Source: Bacteroidota bacterium
Lineage (GTDB): Bacteria; Bacteroidota; Ignavibacteria; Kapaibacteriales; UBA2268
Direction: 5' to 3'
Length of the DNA: 5,088 bases
NCBI GenBank assembly: GCA_017428585.1
Contig: JAFRQN010000299.1
Location: 1 to 5,088, forward strand
Within the stretch, counting starts at the first letter, position 1, and each line of letters opens with the position of its first letter. The translations under genes were made by a program, and so were the position numbers. This document shows, piece by piece, positions 1 to 5,088 of this stretch. The notes beneath the pieces are model-generated. The model had not been told where the DNA came from and did not search any database. It saw only the letters and a program-made list of their open reading frames with translations.

Positions 1-176
1 AAATCTATAACTAAAGTATTTTTTCCAAATAAATTATTATTTTTTATTTCTATTTTTTTTTCTTCCTTTCCATTAATACTATATATTTTAACAATAATAT
101 TAGAAGGAATATCTATAGAGTATTCAATGTAAAGCTGATCATTTATATTTGTTGGGTTTGGATATATATTGGTTAT
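1..176 (-). other. Partial T9SS type A C-terminal sorting domain
   Basis: This is the encoded sorting domain within the cargo gene, starting near residue 153. The diagnostic elements seen are Y-P-N-P at residues 157-160, a hydrophobic strand about nine residues later, a second strand with Val-Lys-Ile-Tyr, and an Asn-Gly-Lys turn. In complete family members these are followed by a Leu-x-x-Gly-x-Tyr strand and a final Lys-rich strand ending the protein. Those last parts lie outside the window; the visible part ends at about the point where the next strand (TLVID) begins. Confidence 0.8.
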
Positions 177-632
177 TTTAGCTAATTTCGCATAGCTGCC
201 TGGTATATATTTTTGTATGATTATATTAATAGTAGTATCTTTTATTTTAGAATTATCTATTATATTATGAAATAGTAATTTAGTTATTGTATCATTTCCT
301 GCCAATCCTGTTCCATAAATTGTTAAAGCAATAGGTGTATCTATTGGTGTTTCAAATACGTGTTGTATTTCGATATCATAATATGTTCGTGATAAATTCA
401 GTGAGATGTTATTAAATTTAACAGAATCTATGTAGAATACAGTTGGATTAGAGTTATTTATAGTAATATTTAATGAATTATTAATAGGTTCTGTAGTAAT
501 ATTATCAATATTAAATTGAATGTTTTGACCAATAGGACATATTATCTGTGAATAACAATAAGTACTGATAAAGGTTATAATTAAATTAATAAGAAAGAAT
601 TTTAAAAATAAAAAAATATATAATTTTTTCAT
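1..632 (-). CDS. Secreted protein with type IX secretion C-terminal sorting domain (3' end cut by window)
   Basis: The frame is open from ATG 632-630 to the window edge, giving 210 complete codons and no stop, so the C-terminus is missing. Residues 1-28 form a signal peptide: MKK, a long Leu/Ile/Phe core, then YCYS before Gln29, the cleavage context common in Bacteroidota, where the new N-terminal Gln is often cyclised. Residues about 30-150 are rich in Asn, Thr and Ile with alternating hydrophobic residues, suggesting an all-beta domain; no catalytic motif is visible. From about residue 153 the pattern changes to a T9SS type A sorting domain: Ile-Tyr-Pro-Asn-Pro (156-160), a LYIEYSI strand, an IIVKIYS strand and an INGKE turn. 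Such proteins cross the inner membrane by Sec and the outer membrane by T9SS, then are released or surface-attached. The ATG lies 19 bp after the lpxH stop with no Shine-Dalgarno sequence, so it is probably the last visible gene of the operon. The role of the passenger is unknown; structural or adhesive function is a guess. Confidence 0.85.
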   Translation of the reverse strand, partial: MKKLYIFLFLKFFLINLIITFISTYCYSQIICPIGQNIQFNIDNITTEPINNSLNITINNSNPTVFYIDSVKFNNISLNLSRTYYDIEIQHVFETPIDTPIALTIYGTGLAGNDTITKLLFHNIIDNSKIKDTTINIIIQKYIPGSYAKLAKITNIYPNPTNINDQLYIEYSIDIPSNIIVKIYSINGKEEKKIEIKNNNLFGKNTLVID

Positions 633-651
633 AATAAATACAGAGAAATAT

Positions 652-1371
652 TTAAGCCTTATAAAAAATAAGTTCTAAATTATTACCATCAAATTTAGCA
701 TAACTTGGATTTTCTAGCCATTCGCCTAAATTAACATATTGTCCATTTCCTATTGTAATTTGTTCTGCTTTATGTCTATGACCCATTATAACATAATCAT
801 AACCTTCTGCAATTTTAGATTTAGCGAAGTCTAACATTCCATCTTGTTGACCATAGTCTTTTATTGATGTTGCCTTACGGCTTTTACGAGATGTGTGTAA
901 TGCAAGTGATATTCCACAATCTGGATGTAATTTAGAATAAAGTTTATTACATATTCTGTTCCTTAATATTTTTTTTAATACCATATAAGCATGATCGTTA
1001 TATGATTTTCCATCTCCATGTGATAAGTAAAATTTCTTGCCGTTTATTGTATATGTAGTGTCTGTACGAATAATATCTATATTAAATTCATTCTTAAAGA
1101 ATTTTGTATGTCCAAAATCATGGTTTCCCATTATATATTCTACCTTGATTCCTCTTTCAATTAGTTCTGATATTTTACTAAGAGTTCTATAAAAATACAT
1201 TGGTATTACAGTTTTATATTCAAACCAATAATCAAAAATATCTCCTAATAAAAATAACTGAGTACAATCCTTTTCTATTGAATTTAAGAAATCAATAAAT
1301 ATATTTTCTCTAAGTCGATCTTTTTCTCTTTCGAAGAATCCAAGATGTATATCGGATACAAAATATATCAT
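652..1371 (-). CDS. lpxH: UDP-2,3-diacylglucosamine pyrophosphatase, LpxH-type calcineurin-like phosphoesterase
   Basis: A complete 239-residue protein, the usual length for LpxH (about 240). Enzymes of this family hydrolyse UDP-2,3-diacylglucosamine to lipid X and UMP at the cytoplasmic face of the inner membrane, the fourth step of lipid A synthesis. All metallophosphoesterase motifs are present in order: SDIHLG (Asp7, His9), GDIFDYW (Asp44), GNHD (Asn83, His84), SHGD (His118), and GHRH (His198, His200), followed by a NLGEW segment. These residues would hold a two-metal centre. The protein has GNHD where enterobacterial LpxH has GNRD, as I recall is typical of Bacteroidota homologues, so activity is assigned by family and not by the E. 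coli signature. It starts 23 bp after the glycosyltransferase stop; no Shine-Dalgarno sequence is present, but an A-rich run sits directly before the ATG, as is common in Bacteroidota. It is followed after 19 bp by the T9SS cargo gene. The main alternative is a related phosphoesterase of unknown substrate. Confidence 0.82.
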   Translation of the reverse strand: MIYFVSDIHLGFFEREKDRLRENIFIDFLNSIEKDCTQLFLLGDIFDYWFEYKTVIPMYFYRTLSKISELIERGIKVEYIMGNHDFGHTKFFKNEFNIDIIRTDTTYTINGKKFYLSHGDGKSYNDHAYMVLKKILRNRICNKLYSKLHPDCGISLALHTSRKSRKATSIKDYGQQDGMLDFAKSKIAEGYDYVIMGHRHKAEQITIGNGQYVNLGEWLENPSYAKFDGNNLELIFYKA

Positions 1372-1394
1372 TGTTTTTTTAGAATATTAATAGA

Positions 1395-2468
1395 TTATTT
1401 TAATATGTCTTTTATTGCATTTAAAATCATATCAGGTGTTAAAGAATCAAGACAGAAATATTCCTCATTTTTGCATTTTGGTGAAAAATAACATTTGCAT
1501 TTATTTTTAGGTTCTATAATCTTGCCTCGTCCATATAATTCAAATTCTTTTGGATTAAATATATTATTCATTAAAATAACTTGTTTTTTTAATCCTATTG
1601 CTAAATGCAGTGCCATTGTAACAGCAGTTACTATTACATCGCATTCATTCATTAAAGAAGTAAATTTTGAAAGAGAAAAATAACCTTTATATTCTGCTCT
1701 TGTTATTTGAGATAGTTTTTGATTTCGTTCATCTTCTTGTGGACCACCTAATAAAAGAGGAGTATAATTTTCTTTTTGTAATAATTTTATAAGTTCAACC
1801 CAATAGTCAAAATTCCATAATCTTGATACCCAACGATTTCCACATCCAGTATTTAATCCTATTATTTTTTTTGATTTATTTAAGTGCCAATCGATGTTGT
1901 TATCTATTGTGTTTAATATATATTCTTCACCTGAAAATTTATAATTACAAATTTCAAAAATCTCTTCTACATAAGATTTTGTATTGTTTTTATTTATATC
2001 ATCAAATAATCCTGTTAAGAACTTATGCTCTGCTAATTCATTACATGGTGCAGGATTTCCATCTTTTAAGTAAAAACCATATTTTTCATCTGCATTAATT
2101 TTATTCATTAAAGCAGAAGCATGAGCATCTTTATCTAAATTTATTGCTTTATTAAAATGTGTATTTTCAAGTACTAAGGTATTTTCAAGTGTAAAGTTAA
2201 ATTTTTTATCTACTATATCTGGTAAAATTTCTGGAGTATAGGTAATCCAATAAATCATAGAGTTAGGATGTTCTTGTTTTAGTTTATGTAATAAAGGTGT
2301 TGTACGTATAACATCTCCAACCGCAGCTAATTTGATTATTAGTATTTTATAATCTATTGGTTGATATTTATCACAATCGTAACATTTATTGCCTTGTTCT
2401 TTATGAATTTTACAAGGAATATGTCCCAAAAAGTATTTACAGTTTGTATTTATCTTGTTTGTATTCAT
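1395..2468 (-). CDS. Glycosyltransferase family 9 protein (heptosyltransferase-like) with cysteine-rich N- and C-termini
   Basis: A complete 357-residue GT-B fold enzyme of the ADP-heptose:LPS heptosyltransferase family, expected to act at the cytoplasmic side of the inner membrane on LPS core or a related glycan. The N-terminal Rossmann domain starts at about residue 40 with ILIIKLAAVGDVIRTTPLL, the GT9 hallmark (Gly51-Asp52). The C-terminal donor domain has GLNTGCGNRW (204-213), LLLGGPQE (238-245) and TAVTMALHLA (281-290). The last replaces the more usual D-T-G-x-x-H-x-A motif and keeps His288. A 39-residue leader before the catalytic fold carries Cys10, Cys19, His22, Cys29 and Cys32, and the C-terminus carries Cys324, Cys326, Cys332 and Cys339, so a metal or disulfide site is possible. 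The start is 5 bp after the upstream stop and includes the whole cysteine leader. I recognise this as a GT9 subfamily, but donor and acceptor cannot be assigned, so no waa/rfa symbol is given. Confidence 0.85.
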   Translation of the reverse strand: MNTNKINTNCKYFLGHIPCKIHKEQGNKCYDCDKYQPIDYKILIIKLAAVGDVIRTTPLLHKLKQEHPNSMIYWITYTPEILPDIVDKKFNFTLENTLVLENTHFNKAINLDKDAHASALMNKINADEKYGFYLKDGNPAPCNELAEHKFLTGLFDDINKNNTKSYVEEIFEICNYKFSGEEYILNTIDNNIDWHLNKSKKIIGLNTGCGNRWVSRLWNFDYWVELIKLLQKENYTPLLLGGPQEDERNQKLSQITRAEYKGYFSLSKFTSLMNECDVIVTAVTMALHLAIGLKKQVILMNNIFNPKEFELYGRGKIIEPKNKCKCYFSPKCKNEEYFCLDSLTPDMILNAIKDILK

Positions 2469-2473
2469 ATATA

Positions 2474-3220
2474 TTAGAATTTATATTGTAGTCCTATGTT
2501 AAAATTATAAAATGGTTGAAAACTTTCTTTTGTATCGAAAACATTTTTTGAATTTAATAATTCTCCTGTAGAATCATCTCGAAGAAGTAAATTGTATATT
2601 CCAATTGCAAAATTTATATTTACATAAAAGTTATTTTTTATTTTTCCTTCTACACCAGTTCTGATTCTACTTCCTATTCTAAAAGTTGGATCTTTTTTTG
2701 TTTCAATTATCTTATTAGCTTCAGAATCAGCTTTATATTTTGTTCCACCAGAAAAAGAGTTATTTAACATAAAGTTAAACATTATTTCTGGACCAATATA
2801 TAATTTTGCTTCTTGCCAATCCATATCCCAAAATGCATAATGCCATCCTGTAAAAATATCCAACAATTTTACATTATGTTTTGCTATTAATGAAGAAAAA
2901 GCACTCTTATCTATTTTTTCTTTAGATGTAAGAGACATATATTCTATACCACCAATAAAACGATGAAGCTCTTTTTTATCTAAATATAATAATGCGGATA
3001 GTTCTATTCCTGGTTGAATATATTGTAGCCCACCACCAGAATAAGTTTGTGTATTATCGCCAATACCTATTATTTGATATTTGGTAGACATATTATCAGA
3101 AAGTAATTTGATAGTGGCAAATTTAGCACCTATTGCCATATTTTTTACAAATGACTCTGCATGACAATAGTTTAAAGAGTATAATAAAAATAAAGATAAA
3201 AAAAACAATATATGTCGCAT
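2474..3220 (-). CDS. Putative outer-membrane beta-barrel protein
   Basis: A complete 248-residue protein not assignable to a named family. Residues 1-21 are a signal peptide: MRH, a Leu/Phe core, then CHA with likely cleavage before Glu22. The mature part has several segments of alternating hydrophobic and polar residues typical of amphipathic strands, for example about 67-80, 86-98, 138-152, 179-194 and 197-213. It ends with FYNFNIGLQYKF, and the terminal Phe with alternating aromatics is the classic outer-membrane barrel insertion signal. Gly-Gly and Asn/Asp/Ser-rich stretches between strands look like turns or loops. Size suggests a small barrel of about 8-10 strands, in the broad OMP_b-brl/PorT-like group of Bacteroidota. 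It is the first gene of the probable envelope operon, 115 bp after uvrC and 5 bp before the glycosyltransferase. No Shine-Dalgarno sequence precedes the ATG; the region just upstream is T-rich. The barrel call is fairly sure; the function is not known. Confidence 0.72.
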   Translation of the reverse strand: MRHILFFLSLFLLYSLNYCHAESFVKNMAIGAKFATIKLLSDNMSTKYQIIGIGDNTQTYSGGGLQYIQPGIELSALLYLDKKELHRFIGGIEYMSLTSKEKIDKSAFSSLIAKHNVKLLDIFTGWHYAFWDMDWQEAKLYIGPEIMFNFMLNNSFSGGTKYKADSEANKIIETKKDPTFRIGSRIRTGVEGKIKNNFYVNINFAIGIYNLLLRDDSTGELLNSKNVFDTKESFQPFYNFNIGLQYKF

Positions 3221-3335
3221 AGAACAAAAAAGAAAAAATATATATGTATGAATCTATACAAATATACAAAAATCTATTTAATTTTTAGGTAGTTTATTAT
3301 AATATATACTTAAAAAACAGGAGAATTATTACTTA
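3221..3335 (-). promoter_or_regulatory. Intergenic spacer with a possible Bacteroidota-type promoter
   Basis: This 115-bp AT-rich spacer separates the uvrC stop from the beta-barrel gene. On the minus strand TATATTTG occurs at 3266-3259, an exact match to the Bacteroidota -7 consensus TAnnTTTG. It leaves 38 bp to the ATG, so a short leader would result. No TTG/TTTG -33 element lies at the usual distance upstream, so support is partial. A 7-bp direct repeat (AATCTAT on the plus strand, at 3251-3257 and 3271-3277, 20 bp apart) flanks the element. There is no convincing GC-rich hairpin with a T-run for uvrC termination. In DNA this AT-rich an octamer match can arise by chance. Confidence 0.38.
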
Positions 3336-5088
3336 TTAATTACTATTAGTTGAATTTTCAAATTTATTTCGTAATGCTTTTAATTGTTTTGATGATAAAA
3401 TATCTAATAATTCTGTATCATCAGCGTTTTTTATATTGTTTATAGTTTTATATTTTTTTAATAGTTTAATTTTAGTAATATTTCCTATGCCTTGTATATT
3501 ATCTAATGATGATGTAGTTAAATGTTTTTCTCTTAACTGTCTATGAAATGTGATTGCAAATCTATGAGCCTCATCTCTTAATTGTTGAATAAGTTTTAAG
3601 CTGCTTGATGTCTTAGGTAATATAATAGAATCGCTTTGATTCGGAATAAATATTTCTTCTAATCGTTTTGCAAGTCCAATAATAGCTATTTCTTTGTCTA
3701 ATTCTAATTCTTTTAATATTCTAAAAGCCGAAGATAATTGTCCTTTCCCGCCATCAATTATTACTAAATCAGGTAATTGCTGGCCTTCATCTTTTGCACG
3801 TTTAAAACGTCTATAAATTGTTTCCCGCATAGTTGCAAAATCATCATTATAATCAATTTCCTTTGCTTTGTATTTTCTATATTCACTTTTTTTCGGCTTT
3901 GCATCTATAAATACTACCATAGATGATACTATATCTGTACCTTGAATATGAGAATTATCATAACATTCTATACGTCGTGGTAATTTTTTTAAATTGAGAT
4001 CTTTTTGTAATGTTGAAATTACATAAGGTATTCGTTGATCTCTTTTTTCTACTGCCAATAAATATTCATCTAAAATATACGAAGCATTTGTGTTAGCTAA
4101 TTTTATCAATTTATGTTTATCGCCTATTTGAGGTATAACAATTGAAATATTTTTGTTAGTTTTTGTTTTTAACCAAGAGATAATATATTCTTCTTGTTCT
4201 ATAGGAGCAGGTATTAATAGTTCTTTTGGAACCATATCGGATTCATAATATAATTTTTCTATTGTTCTTTCTAATATTTCACTAGTGTTGGAGGAATTTG
4301 TATTAGATATTATAAAATGATGTTTACTTATTAATTTCCCTTCTCTTATATTAAATACTAAGCTGCAAGCTGTATTATCTTTTATAGCTATACCAAACAC
4401 ATCTCTATCTACTAAATCAGTTGAAACAATTTTTTGTTTAGATGAAAAATCATGTAATAATTCTATTTTCCTTTTTATATTTCCTGCTTTTTCAAATTCA
4501 AGTTTTTCTGAATAAGACAACATTTGTTCTTCTAAGTCTTTTAGTAGATTCTTTGTTTTTCCAAGTAAAACTTGAATAACCATTTTTACATTTTCATTAT
4601 ATTCTTCTTTTGTAATAGCATTAATACAAGGAGCCTTGCATTTATTTATATAATATTCTAAACATGGTCGTTTCGTATTTTTTATTGTATTTATATATGT
4701 TAGTTTTTGATTACAAGTACGAATTTGAAATATAGTAAGAAGTGTATTTAATAAATATTTTATACTTTTAAGATCTGTATAAGGTCCTAAATATGTTGAT
4801 CCATCCCTTATTAACTTTCGTGTGAAGAATATTTGAGGATAGTCTTCTTTTGTAATTCTAATGAATGGATAGGTTTTATCATCTTTTAATAAGATATTGT
4901 AGTGTGGTTTATATTTTTTTATTAAATTATTTTCTAATATGAAAGCTTCTGTTTCTGAATCTACAAGAATAATTTCAATATCATTAATTTTTGATATTAA
5001 AGCTGTTGTTTTAGCGTCTCTTATACGTCCTGTTTGAAAATAAGAACGTACTCTATTACGTAAATTTTTTGCTTTACCAACATAAATA
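3336..5088 (-). CDS. uvrC: Excinuclease ABC subunit C, UvrC (5' end cut by window)
   Basis: The frame is open from the window edge to the TAA at 3338-3336, giving 583 residues; about 30 N-terminal residues are missing compared with typical UvrC (about 600). UvrC joins the UvrB-DNA complex and cuts on both sides of the lesion in nucleotide excision repair. Visible parts in order (fragment numbering): the GIY-YIG nuclease from Tyr2-Val-Gly-Lys with Arg-rich NLRNRVRSYF and the ALIS...FILENNLIKKYKP region, which makes the 3' cut; a cysteine group Cys125, Cys142, Cys150, Cys154, matching ligands reported for an iron-sulfur cluster in E. coli UvrC; a UVR UvrB-binding helix pair at about 174-211; and the RNase H-like nuclease for the 5' cut, with Asp377 in YDNSHIQG, Asp-Asp at 415-416 before FATMRE, Asp445 in IDGGKGQ and His508 in RDEAHRFA. 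Tandem helix-hairpin-helix motifs follow at about 526-583. The internal Met at 4583 is not the start, because nuclease sequence continues upstream. A separate transcription unit from the downstream genes is likely but not certain. Confidence 0.97.
   Translation of the reverse strand, partial: IYVGKAKNLRNRVRSYFQTGRIRDAKTTALISKINDIEIILVDSETEAFILENNLIKKYKPHYNILLKDDKTYPFIRITKEDYPQIFFTRKLIRDGSTYLGPYTDLKSIKYLLNTLLTIFQIRTCNQKLTYINTIKNTKRPCLEYYINKCKAPCINAITKEEYNENVKMVIQVLLGKTKNLLKDLEEQMLSYSEKLEFEKAGNIKRKIELLHDFSSKQKIVSTDLVDRDVFGIAIKDNTACSLVFNIREGKLISKHHFIISNTNSSNTSEILERTIEKLYYESDMVPKELLIPAPIEQEEYIISWLKTKTNKNISIVIPQIGDKHKLIKLANTNASYILDEYLLAVEKRDQRIPYVISTLQKDLNLKKLPRRIECYDNSHIQGTDIVSSMVVFIDAKPKKSEYRKYKAKEIDYNDDFATMRETIYRRFKRAKDEGQQLPDLVIIDGGKGQLSSAFRILKELELDKEIAIIGLAKRLEEIFIPNQSDSIILPKTSSSLKLIQQLRDEAHRFAITFHRQLREKHLTTSSLDNIQGIGNITKIKLLKKYKTINNIKNADDTELLDILSSKQLKALRNKFENSTNSN

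Noticed and set aside
690..697. TAAATTTG on the minus strand, a possible promoter for the T9SS cargo gene
   Set aside because: It falls inside lpxH codons (Ala-Lys-Phe-Asp) with no -33 element; several such octamers are expected by chance in DNA of this composition.
1495..1683. Plus-strand open frame of 62 codons inside the glycosyltransferase gene
   Set aside because: It lies antisense to a strongly supported GT9 gene, has no recognisable domain and no promoter, and is explained by AT-rich composition.
1823..2098. Plus-strand open frame of 91 codons inside the glycosyltransferase gene
   Set aside because: It is antisense to GT9 coding sequence; its Leu/Tyr/Ile/His-rich composition is what reversed AT-rich codons give, and no motif is seen.
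3160..3220. Beta-barrel protein read as a lipoprotein because of Cys19
   Set aside because: The residues before Cys19 (Leu-Asn-Tyr) do not fit a lipobox, which needs Ala or Gly just before the Cys; CHA followed by Glu fits signal peptidase I.
3300..3335. Intrinsic terminator after uvrC
   Set aside because: A short T-run is present (minus strand CTGTTTTTTAA) but no stable inverted repeat precedes it.
3336..4583. UvrC starting at the internal Met (4583-4581)
   Set aside because: The same frame continues without a stop to the window edge and encodes the YVGK nuclease region and the CxxxC cysteine group, so the true start is outside the window.
1..5088. CRISPR array, tRNA/rRNA, insertion sequence, toxin-antitoxin or defence genes
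   Set aside because: No regularly spaced repeats, cloverleaf-like sequence, transposase motif or defence domain was found; all five genes fit repair or envelope roles.

Overview
The window is very AT-rich; by eye GC is about a quarter. It carries five protein genes, all on the minus strand, so transcription runs from high to low coordinates. The best taxonomic clue is the gene at the left edge: a secreted protein with a Bacteroidota-style signal peptide (predicted mature N-terminus Gln) and the start of a type IX secretion (T9SS) C-terminal sorting domain (YPNP followed by beta-strand segments and an S-x-N-G-K turn). The gene starts lack Shine-Dalgarno sequences, the one promoter candidate has the TAnnTTTG form, and the LpxH relative carries the sequence signatures I associate with Bacteroidota. 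Together these point to a low-GC Gram-negative member of the Bacteroidota/FCB group. Genus or species cannot be named from the sequence.

Layout in transcription order. Positions 5088-3336 hold uvrC, the nucleotide excision repair endonuclease subunit. It is nearly complete, lacking only about the first 30 codons beyond the window edge; its frame is open well upstream of the internal Met at 4583. A 115-bp AT-rich spacer follows (3335-3221), with one promoter candidate. Next come four closely packed genes with gaps of 5, 23 and 19 bp, probably one operon: an unassigned outer-membrane beta-barrel protein (3220-2474), a GT9-family (heptosyltransferase-like) glycosyltransferase with cysteine-rich ends (2468-1395), an LpxH-type UDP-2,3-diacylglucosamine pyrophosphatase (1371-652), and the 5' part of the T9SS cargo gene (632-1, running off the window).

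The four-gene cluster has a coherent envelope theme: lipid A synthesis (LpxH), sugar transfer probably onto LPS or another surface glycan (GT9), a small outer-membrane barrel, and a cargo that T9SS would export and, in the best-studied cases, anchor to LPS. This functional link is an inference from gene order and family knowledge. I found no RNA genes, CRISPR arrays, insertion sequences, tandem repeats or clear intrinsic terminator. The window reads as ordinary chromosomal core plus lineage-specific envelope genes. No previously undescribed system is demonstrated; the cysteine-rich GT9 and its gene neighbourhood are the most interesting leads.
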